Of a DNA stretch of 64,000 bases, positions 11,401 to 21,074 are shown one piece after another. The first letter of the stretch is position 1; each line of letters opens with the position of its first letter. This stretch comes from Ciona intestinalis (Eukaryota > Chordata > Ascidiacea > Phlebobranchia > Cionidae), in assembly GCF_000224145.3 (NCBI RefSeq), contig NW_004190477.2, positions 1 through 64,000 on the forward strand, given 5' to 3'. The notes under the pieces are model-generated. The model had not been told where the DNA came from. It did not search any database and saw only the letters and a program-made list of their open reading frames with translations. Position numbers and translations under genes: made by a program.

Positions 11401-14303
11401 GTCATTGTAAACTGTAATAGAATAACTATTGAACTGACAAATACATCAGTAAGAACTTTGAAATATATATATAGGTTGGGGCAACATTGTCTATGTTTGT
11501 GTTTATAAGGACTACACACGGCGTACAACACCAGTATCCGTGCCCATTATACAAATATTCAATCCCTGTGCCATTAAACAAGATGAGCTCGCGGTTTCTT
11601 TCTTTGAAGGGCGATTGAATTTCGTTGTAGTTAGAAGCATGGTACGAGTTAGGGGTCGATGTTAAACCAATTACCCGGTCACAATACAAGAGAGCTTCCT
11701 CCAAGCCAAACCGAGACTTAATTAATTCTAATTACTCTAAAACCTCCCCCCGTGTGGAATATCGAGCGTTTAAACTGAACAGGAAGTGATGTAACAACGT
11801 TGTTCGAATTATAATTTTCGTTTACCAAATAAATCATTTTGTTTAGGCCTAGAGTAAGATGGTCCAGGTTTTTATTATATATTATTTCCCCATTTAACAC
11901 AATCAGAAAATACGGTATATTATGTGCTAACATATCCATCTTACCCCACTCTACTATATCTACATTCACCACCTGCATGCCATTTATTTGACTGGTTCTA
12001 TACACAGCTTGCTCCACTGTACTTAACAGGATACTTCATAAATAATTGTTTAAAACCCGCTTTGGGTAAAAACTACTAGAGGAAAACATAAACATTTCTA
12101 TTTCTGTTTCTTTCCAATACCCTGTTTGTCGCTTATCGGTACACTGTTAGCGTTATATCGCATACAATAACCTCATACACCCCCTCAGCCAAGATGACGA
12201 TCGCTGGCATCTGGTTGTTTTCGTTGGGTGTGGCTTTCCCTCAATGTTTCTTCGCCACAATAACAACGGAGGAAAGTGGGACAAGAACAACATGCAGCAT
12301 ACAGTGGCCAGATGGTGTTTCGGGGCGTATGCGGTTGGGGTGAGTTGTTTATCCTCATGGCGGGGCAACGACAGTCGTGTTCTGTTTCATACACCTCGTG
12401 CCCACTTACAAGTTACCACGTTTGTAACTTTTGGGTAATTGGTGACGTCAGAAGTACTTGTGACGTTACTTATCCATGACGTAGTTGAGTTAATCCCCCA
12501 CGCCACACCAGACCCCGGATGCTTACTTATATAATGATTGTGACATAAGTGATTGAATTATTCAATCATTGAAACATGATTGACGTTAATTGATTCTCAG
12601 GTACCAACTTTCGTTCATGGTCATCTCATACTTTCTACCCTTGATAATATTAGCGGTCAGCTACGTTGCCATGGCGCTTCGTCTGTGTGGAAGCAACAAC
12701 CAAGTCGGCCACCAAAACGAGACTCAACTGCGCCGTATAGCGAATAACAAAAAGGTAACTGCTGTCTATTGTAGGAATCACTTCATTTCTCCTCTACGGT
12801 CACGAATACATTGGCTGGAATAGTTTGTGAAAAAGTAAAGTAAACGTTAAACTGGGCGACTTGTGTGACAAGTATAGTTCCATCAATTGCGACGAACGGT
12901 AAAGTAATATACGTCATCGCTTCGTCGCGAAAACTAGAAGCCCTTTACGATGCCTGGTTAAATATATCGGTAACGCTCTACGGGGAACCCCCGAGGCAAG
13001 GGTGGGAGAATGTTGCGCCCATTTTCTACCCGACTGCTTTTCCTACTATTTTTTAACTTTTTGTTTCAGTTTATAAACGTATATAATATATATAGTAAGG
13101 TGGGGAAGATGGGAAACCTTTTTCTTCTATTTTATTGTCATGTTTGGTAGTAAAAAGATACATTTAAAGAACCATGAACCGTATTCTCGCGACCTCCATA
13201 GACCGTTGTTAATTGCTTAAAACACTATCATGATATTTGGATATTATCTGCTAAATGTGTCCCGTTTTCCCCAACTGTGCCATATATGTTTGAATGTGTG
13301 TAATATATATCTTACCCACAGGCTGTTCGTATGATGATGTTGGTCGTTGTTGTATTCGCAATATGTTGGTGTCCTTACCACTTGTTCTTCCTCGCTGATT
13401 ATATAGTCAGTGATAGCTATCATTGGGAGAAAATACAACAAGTTTATCTCGCCGTATTCTGGGTTGCAATGAGTAGTTCCATGTACAACCCGTTCATATA
13501 TTGCTGGAACAACAGTCGGTAAGGAAGGTTCATTTTCATGTTGGATGACTTTGAAATATAAAGTTATTCTCCACTGTCCATCATGACCGAATGTTTATTA
13601 ATCAGAAATGATTGAAATTAATCATCTTGTTGATAAATATGAGGTTTCCATTGTGAGAAACATGGGGCGGACTCATATAGTTAGACATGTAGTGATAATG
13701 CGTGTGATCGGTTCGTTTAATCTTTAAATATTATCCAAACTTAAAGCCAATGGAAGATTAAACATTATTTTCCAGATTTCGCGAAGAGTTTAAACGACTT
13801 TGTTGTTGTTTTAAACTTGCTCATCAACCTAAGTTAAACATGGGTTAGTTAAGCAATAAGTTTGCCATGGTTGTCGTTAATTTCGTGTTTAATTTATTTT
13901 ATTCATAATGCATGTTTTCGTAATTCGTGCTTGTAACATGTGATGAACCAAGTGAAACATCTGCATGTGTCTCTTACATCATCAGTGTAAAATGAGAGCT
14001 GAACTGGCCGTGTTTATAAAGTTGTACACAAGTGTGGACTACGCGCCAGCTCTCTTTACACTGATGATGAACTAAATGAAACATCTGCATCAGTCTCTGA
14101 CATCATCAGTGAATTCCACCAACCAACTAATTATCGTTGAAACTCCAGGTTTAAGGAATCGTTCCGTGAATTATTCCACTGCGGTGGCGCCAGAGGTCAC
14201 CGTTCATTTGCATTTCGACTCCGACAGAGAAGCAGAGGGGCATGAGAGGTTGATGTATATAGAGAGTAGAACCCTGGGTGTTAGGGTAATGGGGTATACA
14301 TAG
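5422..14303 (+). CDS. tachykinin (neurokinin) receptor-like class A GPCR
   Basis: Ten exons: 5422-5647, 5989-6059, 7362-7460, 8635-8784, 10181-10388, 12189-12339, 12601-12754, 13322-13518, 13776-13843 and 14110-14303 (1518 nt, 505 aa). The first three exons encode a hydrophobic leader and an extracellular region of about 130 residues with several NxS/T sites. TM1 has GNLGICW, TM2 has LASTAFAD and TM3 ends in [10 protein letters not shown], so DRY is replaced by DRF. Extracellular loop 2 has AFPQCFFA and [10 protein letters not shown]6 has [13 protein letters not shown] and TM7 has [15 protein letters not shown] then MYNPFIYC, as in vertebrate neurokinin receptors. It should bind a tachykinin-like peptide at the plasma membrane and couple to a G protein. 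A second last-exon acceptor at 14148 is also in frame. The first Met is uncertain (alternative near 5480), and the last dozen residues read into a minisatellite. Confidence 0.85.
6348..6545. mobile_element. MITE (GGGGTAAGATGG family)
   Basis: Starts TACTGTGGGGTAAGATGGAT, contains GTTTTAAACAATTAACAACG and TATAATTCTTTTAA, and ends with inverted copies CCTATCTTACCCCAC and GCCATCTTACCCCACC. It has no coding sequence. The terminal inverted ends and small size fit a MITE, possibly the Ciona Cimi-1 type; that name is unverified. Confidence 0.7.
6714..7340 (+). repeat. 71-bp satellite array in receptor intron 2
   Basis: About nine tandem copies of a 71-bp unit: CTCATGCTCACTGTCAAGTT, ATAACATGGGTGTCTTCTTA, TACACCAGACACACATGGTG, TATTCATACAC. 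The unit holds the imperfect palindrome ACACCAGACACACATGGTGT. The array ends only about 20 bases before the acceptor of the next coding exon at 7362. Because 71 is not a multiple of 3, overlapping spurious frames arise on the + strand. Confidence 0.93.
7565..7680 (+). mobile_element. third repeat family (GCAGCAAAAC / GTCGCTGCTAAACC)
   Basis: Contains TTGCAGCAAAACAACAGTCG, TTAAAACATAC, CAAATAAAATCGTCGCTGCT and AAACC. Related copies lie near 1-60 (-), 9235-9335 (-), 24555-24640, 24890-25025, 25918-26030 (-), 27540-27690 (-), 33340-33480, 33655-33785, 56385-56420 (-) and 63520-63690. It is non-coding and dispersed, a SINE or MITE of unknown class. Confidence 0.6.
8505..8605 (-). mobile_element. 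SINE tail fragment
   Basis: Reverse-strand tail: TTTATCCTCGCATGGCGGGG, then ACACGGGTGTTCTG and TTACGAGTTACCACATATGT. It abuts the receptor exon starting at 8635. Confidence 0.7.
9345..9545. mobile_element. MITE (GGGGTAAGATGG family), diverged copy
   Basis: Inner core GTTTTTAACAATTAACAACG and a 3' end GTCCCATCTTGCCCCAAC are recognisable; the 5' end is worn (GTAGTTGGACAAGATG). Confidence 0.6.
9955..10130 (-). mobile_element. composite SINE, tail and middle
   Basis: Reverse-strand copy with TTATTTATCCTCACG, TTACAAGTTACCCCGTATTT, GTATGGCTGACAATTGGGTC and AACCCATTAGTGACCACTGG. It lies just before the receptor exon at 10181. Confidence 0.7.
11850..11957. mobile_element. short MITE copy
   Basis: About 105 bp running from TAGAGTAAGATGGTCCAGG to CCATCTTACCCCACTCTACT. 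It keeps both inverted ends but lacks most of the interior. Confidence 0.65.
12345..12435 (-). mobile_element. SINE tail fragment
   Basis: TTTATCCTCATGGCGGGGCA, CGTGTTCTGTTTCATACACC and TTACAAGTTACCACGTTTGT, beginning within 10 bases of the donor of the TM4 exon. Confidence 0.7.
13085..13287. mobile_element. MITE (GGGGTAAGATGG family)
   Basis: Starts AGTAAGGTGGGGAAGATGGG and ends GTCCCGTTTTCCCCAACTGT. The core AACCATGAACCGTATTC and GTTGTTAATTGCTTAAAAC lies in reverse orientation relative to the 6348 copy. It sits just before the TM6-TM7 exon. Confidence 0.6.
13930..14109. repeat. direct plus inverted repeat before the last receptor exon
   Basis: GAAACATCTGCATGTGTCTC with ACATCATCAGTGTAAA (13951-13991) recurs as GAAACATCTGCATCAGTCTC with ACATCATCAGTG (14078-14110). 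Between them TTTACACTGATGATGAAC is the reverse complement of the end of the first copy. A stem can form here, and the second copy supplies the ATCAG acceptor used for the last exon. Confidence 0.6.
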
Positions 14304-14472
14304 TAGCATCCTGGGTGTTAGGCTAATGGGGTATACATAGTAGCATCCTGGGTGTTAGGGTAATGGGGTATACATAGTAGCACCCTGGGTGTTAGGGTAA
14401 TGGGGTATATATGGTAGCAACCTGGGTGTTAGGGTAATGGAGTATATATGGTAGCACCCTGGGTGTTAAGGT
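14264..14472 (+). repeat. minisatellite, GTAGCACCCTGGGTGTTAGGG units
   Basis: Five to six units of about 38 bp, each with CACCCTGGGTGTTAGGGTAA and TGGGGTATACATAGTAG. The stop codon of the receptor frame (14301-14303) lies in the first unit, so the C-terminus [11 protein letters not shown] is repeat-encoded. The unit resembles a dispersed element seen near 27970-28060, 45330-45410 and 48720-48800. Confidence 0.85.
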
Positions 14473-15831
14473 AAAGTTTTATAAATAATTAGTTCAATAA
14501 ATAATTATTCCCCCAGACCATCCACGGCTCAAACCCTGTTATGATAGCGCCAGCAAGCGTTGGTTTTGCATTTGTAGGGGGGAGGAAAAACGTCACCGAG
14601 TGGAGATGTTATTTCTATGCTTGTCGTTGCACGCGTGTAGTTTAAACTTTTTTTAAAATGTTCCGAAATACCAAAACAGTTCGCAATGTTTATATTATTT
14701 CTATGAGATGAGATTCCTGAAAGCTTTTTTTCAGTGAAATTCACGCAAAGCGCTGTGGGGTAAGATGGATACCGTTGGAAGATAATGTGTCATATTTCCC
14801 AATCGTCTTTTAAACAATTAACAACGCTCGTTTCGTAAAATATATAATTTTGTAAATAGTTTTGTTTTCTATCAAATGGACGATAATAGAAAATAAAAAA
14901 TGGACCATCTTACCCCGTTCTACTGTAAATTGTGAGAATAACGAGAAATAAGAAATAAATATTGGGCGAGGTGAACCATTGTCATGCATGCGTAACACCA
15001 TGGGCGTTCTCTGTGTCGTGTAGAGCCGTTTTGCGCTGTAGTGTAAACGCCGCTTAAAAAAAGAAATATCTGCGCTGAGCCTTTTTGGCGGCGTTTACAC
15101 TCACAGCTCGCCTCGGTGTAAAAAGAAGAAACAAAGTAACTTCACCCAGCTCAATTTTCTCACACAAGCATAGTGAAGTAGGCTGGGGGAAAATGGAACA
15201 CCTTTAGCACAGAATATCCAAATATCTGGGTCGCGTTTTAAACAATTAACAACGATCCATTGGAGTCGTGAGGATAAGGTTTTATAATTCTTTAAACTTT
15301 CTTTGTCTACTACCTAATGAGACAAGAAGATATATTGAAAGGTATATATCTTCCCCCGACTACTATATATTTTACGAAACATAATCATCTCATATATTAA
15401 GCTTATATGAGAACGATTGCTTCTATTGTTGCTTAATAATAATTGTTTTTGGACGTTGAACAATAGTATTCTGTTGGTATACTATGGTTGAACACAATAG
15501 CGATAGGAAACCGGGAAATTTTCTCACGCGCTCGCGTATTATCATTACCATGGGCTTTATTTTATATCTTTCAGTTGGTAAAGATCAAAGTTATGGTAAC
15601 AGTGCAGAGAAGGGAATTAGCAGCAAACTGACAATTGTTAATAAAAATATACCACTGTGTTACCGCCTATGACATCACAATTGTTGAATTCTAGAATGTA
15701 TGGAACAAATACTTCAATTGTGATGTTTAAATCACCTGGAAAGAATTCCAAAATCTTAATCCATTGTTTTGTTTGTCGATAGTTCTATAATAAAGTGTTT
15801 GTGACAGTTATAGCAGGTTTGTGAGGTCATA
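14473..15831. other. intergenic region with MITEs and a palindromic element
   Basis: MITE copies lie at about 14752-14935 and 15176-15372; both show the GGGGTAAGATGG-like start and the AACAATTAACAACG core. At 15030-15112, AGTGTAAACGCCGC and GCGGCGTTTACACT form a perfect inverted pair around about 50 bases, like a small foldback element. I see no coding exon. Confidence 0.6.
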
Positions 15832-18800
15832 ATGACGTTTTATAAAGTCAACTTTATCGCTGCATTGATGGCGTCATTATTTGCTTTATCTTCTCAGAAA
15901 GGTATTTGTTGTTTATTGTTCGATCATAATTTCTTATTGGTTAAGATTCCAGTATAATGTGTATAAATTATGACGCAACTTTTCTCGCTGTAAAAAGAAC
16001 AATCAAAGAAATATCCACACCCAGCGTTGTATAGCGCGGGTCAGCGTAGATATTTCTTTGTTTGTTCTTTATGGTTGAGTCGTGTTGTAATCATGAATGT
16101 TTGTTACAAGATGGGTCTTGCCTTGCATTGAAATGTGCCCATGGTAAAATATACGATGAATTCAGTGGTCGATGTGTCTGTACGTGTAGAAGGGGTTACA
16201 TCCTTGCGTTAAACGGGCATTCGTGTGTTAGAGGTATGTACATGTTTGTGGTAAGACAAATTTGATTAAATACCCCAGAAATATGTGATATCACCTGTTC
16301 ATATACAAGCTTTTAAACAAAACTCTATTTTTTAAATTTCTTTTTGGAATGTTTGTTTTGAAAACGATTTACTGGGACTTTCCCGTATGTGAGATGATAA
16401 TATTTACTGGCGACATTTGGGGAGCAATTATTGTCGTAATTACACGAGTGTTCATGCACCTCGTCCCAGCTTACGGGTCACCATTTTTGTAATTTTGTTG
16501 GTGATTCTGTAGTCCGGTTTGGTGAATGGTCAAGTTGGAGTTCATGCATTGTATCTGAGTGGGGTGGGGTGCAACACAGAGGACGACTTTGTAAGACCAA
16601 GTTAGGAAGATCTGCGAATAATAGATGTGTGGGTGCTGGTAGCCAATCAAGATCGTGTTCAAAAGTTACCAGTGGTAAGTTGGTTATGTTGGTTTGTAAT
16701 GGTAGTTAGCAATCTTGTTAAACAACCTTCTAGATTTTCGAATTCGTAAAAACCTCTTGGATCTGACCGATGAAGAACTTCATGATTTCATTCAAGGATT
16801 CACTAAATTTAAACAAGATCATTCGCTCTTTGGATATCTTGTAAGTAATGATAAAAGTTATATACGTGGTAACTTGTAAGCTGCCACGAGGTGTATGAAA
16901 CAGAACACTGGTGTTATAACGACTGTCGTTGACAGCCATGCGAGGATAAATAAGTTGCATACGTGGTAACTTGTAAGCGGGCACGGGGTGTATGAAGCAG
17001 ACCACCCGTGTTATAACGACTGTCGTTGACAGCCATGCGAGGATAAATAAGTTGCATACGTGGTAACTTGTAAGCGGGCACGGGGTGTATGAAGCAGACC
17101 ACCCGTGTTATAACGATTATCATTGCCCCATCACACAAGGATAAATAGGTTACTACATAAGTCAAACCTAAACAGCCATTTTAAATTAGGTATCAATTTT
17201 CCTTTGTACAGAGTACAGCTTATTGGCATGGATGGCCTTCTAAATGCCCATGGTATAAACATGGCATTAAAGGCCATAAAAATGGTCATTGCAGTTGGCA
17301 TCATCATCCTATGTTTCTACCATGGCATAGACTGATCATGGTGCAATTAGAACTTGGTGAGTAGCTTGTGTTGATAGCATGATGCGTATCAAGTTTTTTT
17401 TGTCAAATCTGGGGTGACATTGTTAAAACGCAGTTACACTCATAGTTGTCAAACATAGGGAACCTCATTGATTAATGTGGTGAATGCAATATACTTTGGC
17501 TCTGTTTGTTTGTATAGATACCTAACAGCAGGGTAAAATCTGGGGGAACATTGTTAAAATACAGTTACACTCATAGTTGTCAAACATAGGGAACCTCATT
17601 GATTAATGTGGTGAATGCAATATACTTTGGTTCTGCTTGTTTGTATAGACACCTAACAGCAGGGTAAAATCTGCCTGAAGAGCTATACATATAATTAACC
17701 CCCCATTTTTAAACTTGAAAATGCTATGCCACCCCAGGCCCCCCTAACACTAATTCCATTCTCTTTTGTTTTATTTAATTTGATCTTGGCTATCAAATTC
17801 GAAGACATAAATAATGGTTATTTTATTTGCTATATTGCCCAAACTATTTGTTACAAAGTGTATTTCAATACTGAATGAATGAATATAACTTACTTTATCT
17901 TTGCGTGACCCGAAATAGCAGTCGTTATAACACGGATGTTCTGTTTCAGACACCTCGTGATAGCTTACGAGTTATGTTACTTTGTGGGTAATTATTTTTT
18001 TGTAGATTTTTTTTATTTGTGGCTGATAATTTTGGAAACCCATTAGTGATCACTGGGTTGAAGCAATTGCCGTTAAGTGTCTTGCCCATGGACACATACG
18101 CCCACAATGGTAGCAATTACCTCTGAGTAGAGGAAGGCACGCTAACCAACATTACTGCTGCGCCTGCATACCATTACACTTTGCTTCATATATTAATAAA
18201 AATTGTTTTCAGGTTTATCTCGTCACATGAAAAACAAAACGCTTGGAATTCCTTACTGGGATTGGACGGATCCTATTTACAAAGGACTTCCAGATTTAGT
18301 GAAGAACCCAACCATTTATGATCCCATATTGAAGAAATATGTTCCCAATCCATTTTACAGAACTTATATACCGAGTCACGCACCAGTTAACAATAAAACA
18401 CTGTAAGTTTTACTATTTTAAGTAAGATTTTTATTGAATGAGAATGAGATGTAAATGTATTTTATTTAGGGCATAGCAGGGCGCAGGTGTTCTGTTTCAT
18501 ACACCTCGTGCTTGCTTACAAGTTACCACCTATGTAACTTTGTGGGGGATTGTTTATTATAGGGCTGACAGTTTGAAAACCCCATTAGTGACCACTGGAT
18601 AGGAAATGGAATAATTACCAATGGTGGCAGCAAGCCTTGAATCTGTATGTTTTAACCAGAGGCGAGCTCTGTAATCATTGTGTCAAATACTTATGTGTTC
18701 AATGTTTCAGATATAATTATCGCTTGGTGGTGAAAGCTGGGTATACAAAGAACCATCTGATGCTAACCAACGTCATAGAAGCTCTGAATATGCCGAATTA

Positions 18801-19981
18801 TAAAAAGTTTGATTTCACTTCTGTTCACTCACATGATGACGTGCGTTGATATTTCAAATTTAGTTTAGGGTTGTAACCAGAAGACACTGGGTTCAATGCT
18901 CAAAGCTGCTACCTTAATGGTATATGTGTCTTCAGTAAAACACTTAATAGCAATCGCTCCAACCCAGTGGTCACTAATGGTTTGTCCAAATTGTCAGCCA
19001 TACATAAAAACAATCACCCACAAAGTTATATACATGGTAACTAGTAAGCAGGCACGGGGTTTATGAAACAGAACACCAGTGTTATAACGACTGTTGTTGC
19101 CCCGCCACATGTCGATAAATGCTTGTTGTTCATTCCTGTTTACGTTTCAGATCCACAATTGTGTTTGTGATGCATTTAACAAAATTGGAGTAAACTGCAC
19201 ATACAGTATGGTCACCACTGACTTTGCTGCATTTGATGCCTTGTTTTTCCTGCACCATAGTCAAATGGATCGATTGTTTGCACTTTTTGCTCACTTGAGG
19301 GAGCTGCTGGGTCAACAGGATTGGACGAAAGCAAGTTTCCTGCAAGCTTATAAGGTAGGTCCTCATGCTCACTGTCGAGTTATAACATGGGTGTCTTTTT
19401 ATACACCAGGCATACATGGTGTATTTATACACCTCATGCTCACTGTCGAGTTATAACATTGGTCTCTTTTTATACACCAGACACACATGGTGTATTCATA
19501 CACCATGTGTGTCTGGTGTCAAGTTATAACATGGGTGTCTTTTTATACACCAGACACACTTGGTGTATTCAATCATACATCTCATGCTCACTGTCAAGTT
19601 AAATATTGGTGCTTGATGTTTAGAATATTTATCTTTCAGAATGCACCTGAGTTTGATTTCTTTAACCGTTCTGATGTTTCTGGGTCGTGGGATTGGCCGA
19701 TGTCTCCGTTTTGTAACGCTTCAATGAACCCAAGTTACGTCACGTTAAACAAAGACTCGTGGACCGTCGGCAATTCTTATTATTACCAAGAATTGTTTGG
19801 GTATAAGTACGACACGTTTGATCTTGCTAGGAGAGATTGGAAACTTCTTCTCAAAGATTTAAAGTGTTCGTTTAACAGCAACAACTTCGGGCATCCATCT
19901 CCTTTCATATCAAAGTTAGGGGAAGGTCTTGGTATTATTTATAAAACAAAAGAAAAATTCACGTTTTCATGCACAACTTAA
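15832..19981 (+). CDS. secreted EGF-TSP1-tyrosinase/hemocyanin-like protein, copy 1
   Basis: Nine exons: 15832-15901, 16111-16233, 16513-16674, 16734-16840, 17212-17356, 18213-18402, 18711-18840, 19151-19354 and 19640-19981 (1473 nt, 490 aa). Order: signal peptide (ending about LFALSS), an EGF-like Cys-rich exon (CVCTCRRGYILALNG), a TSP1 exon (FGEWSSWSSC), a helical linker, then the type-3 copper domain. CuA shows YWHGWPSKCP and CSWHHHPMFLPWHR. Next come IPYWDWTDP and CuB HDDIHNCV with FFLHHSQMDRLFA. The six expected copper-binding histidines can be placed. It is predicted to oxidise phenols or bind oxygen outside the cell; a role in tunic cross-linking, pigment or defence is inference. The EGF exon acceptor is weak. 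Copy 2 has an extra exon after the signal peptide that I could not find here. Confidence 0.86.
15985..16065. repeat. inverted repeat in intron 1 of tyrosinase copy 1
   Basis: AAAAAGAACAATCAAAGAAATATC and GATATTTCTTTGTTTGTTCTTT face each other around about 30 bases. It looks like a small foldback element; related arms occur near 15110-15135. Confidence 0.55.
16425..16500 (-). mobile_element. SINE tail fragment next to the TSP1 exon
   Basis: Short remnant with ATTACACGAGTGTTCATGCA, CCTCGTCCCAGCTTACGGGT and CACCATTTTTGTAATTTTGT. It ends about 12 bases before the TSP1 exon acceptor at 16512 and so supplies most of the pyrimidine-rich tract; copy 2 has unrelated sequence here. Confidence 0.6.
16852..17155 (+). 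repeat. three tandem SINE tails
   Basis: GTTATATACGTGGTAACTTG, CACGAGGTGTATGAAACAGA and TGTTATAACGACTGTCGTTG are followed by two more near-identical units of about 100 bp joined at ATAAATAAGTTGCATACGTG. The SINE tail itself has amplified in tandem. Confidence 0.8.
17408..17672 (+). repeat. tandem duplication of ~130 bp
   Basis: GTTACACTCATAGTTGTCAA, ACATAGGGAACCTCATTGAT, TAATGTGGTGAATGCAATAT and CTAACAGCAGGGTAAAATCT each occur twice with few changes, at 17408-17538 and 17539-17672. It lies in the intron between the CuA exon and exon 6. Confidence 0.85.
17885..18172 (-). mobile_element. composite SINE, near full-length
   Basis: Reverse-strand copy with all parts. The tail has ATAACACGGATGTTCTGTTT; the middle has AACCCATTAGTGATCACTGG and CAATTGCCGTTAAGTGTCTT. 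The head region has CCCACAATGGTAGCAATTAC and a worn tRNA-like end with GCACGCTAACCAAC. Length is about 285 bp. Confidence 0.75.
18455..18640 (-). mobile_element. composite SINE, tail and middle
   Basis: GTGTTCTGTTTCATACACCT, TTACAAGTTACCACCTATGT, CCCATTAGTGACCACTGG and a worn head with GGTGGCAGCAAGCCTTGAAT. Confidence 0.7.
18872..19125 (+). mobile_element. composite SINE, near full-length
   Basis: Head GTTCAATGCTCAAAGCTGCT, middle CAACCCAGTGGTCACTAATG and TCAGCCATACATAAAAACAA, tail TATACATGGTAACTAGTAAG and GTTATAACGACTGTTGTTGC. It ends just before the CuB exon at 19151. Confidence 0.75.
19355..19610 (+). repeat. 71-bp satellite array starting at a splice donor
   Basis: About three and a half copies of the 71-bp unit begin right at the donor of the CuB exon (19354/19355). 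One unit carries an inverted piece ACACCATGTGTGTCTGGTGT, a perfect flip of its internal palindrome. Confidence 0.88.
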
Positions 19982-21074
19982 CTCTAACCAAACTTTTATT
20001 TTACTTTAGTAAAAGCTTGGGCTTTTATAGTGAAGTTGATTTGTTTTAAGGACAGAAAGTATGTTCTATTTTATCTTAAAATATTTGTAAACAAGCTATG
20101 TTTTGAAATCGAACTATATTCTAGTTACGTGTGGATGTGCTGAAACAAAGAAATGGAGTTGTTTTTAATTTGGTTGGTAAATATACAACAAAAATCATCT
20201 GACAGGTTATAACATGGATGTCTTCCTATACACCAGACACACATGGTATATTCATACACCTCATGCTCACTGTAAAGTTATAACATGGGTGTCTTCCTAT
20301 ACACCAGACACACATGGTGTATTCATACACCTCATGCTCACTGTCGAGTTATAACATGGGTGTCTTCTTATACACCAGACACACATGGTGTATTCATACA
20401 CCTCATGCTCACTGTCAAGTTATAACATGGGTGTCTTCCTATACACCAGACACACATGGTGTATTCATACACCTCATGCTCACTGTCAAGTTATAACATG
20501 GGTGTCTTCTTATACACCAGACACACATGGTGTATTCATACACCTCATGCTCACTGTCAAGTTATAACATGGGTGTCTTATACACCAGACACACATGGTG
20601 TATTCATACACCTCATGCTCACTGTCAAGTTATAACATGGGTGTCTTCTTATACACCAGACACACATGTTATTACATAGGTTATTGTTGACTGTTGTTAC
20701 CCCGCCACACAGAAACTGCCCAGTATTCATATACCTTATACAAGATACTGTGTAAATGGAACCTAGTACTAAACGTTGCATTACAGAACAAAGCGGGTTG
20801 AATGCATAACTAATTTAGCGAGCCTTGCGATTATGCTCACTTATTATATTTAAGTTTCTTAGAAGCAGTCGATTAAATGGAAAGAGTTGGACAGTTTCCG
20901 CATTTCTGGTCTTTAGAAAAAAAAACGGTTTGTTTGCTTTCGATATGTGTTATCCAGATAACATAGTCAACAGTTATTTAGGTTACCGTTTGTGATTCCT
21001 ATATACTGTTCTCATGACGTAATATTACCAGTACAAACATATATGTTTGGTTATTATATAAAGGTTTAGGAAAT
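19982..21074. other. spacer between the two tyrosinase-like genes
   Basis: Apart from the satellite array at 20204-20668 I see no exon. A stem AGTAAAAGCTTGGGCTTTTA lies near 20007-20027. No clear AATAAA was found for copy 1. Confidence 0.5.
20204..20668 (+). repeat. 71-bp satellite array, intergenic
   Basis: About six and a half copies of the same 71-bp unit as at 6714-7340, with high identity between units and one shortened unit near 20575. The last unit breaks off inside ACACCAGACACACATG. Confidence 0.93.
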
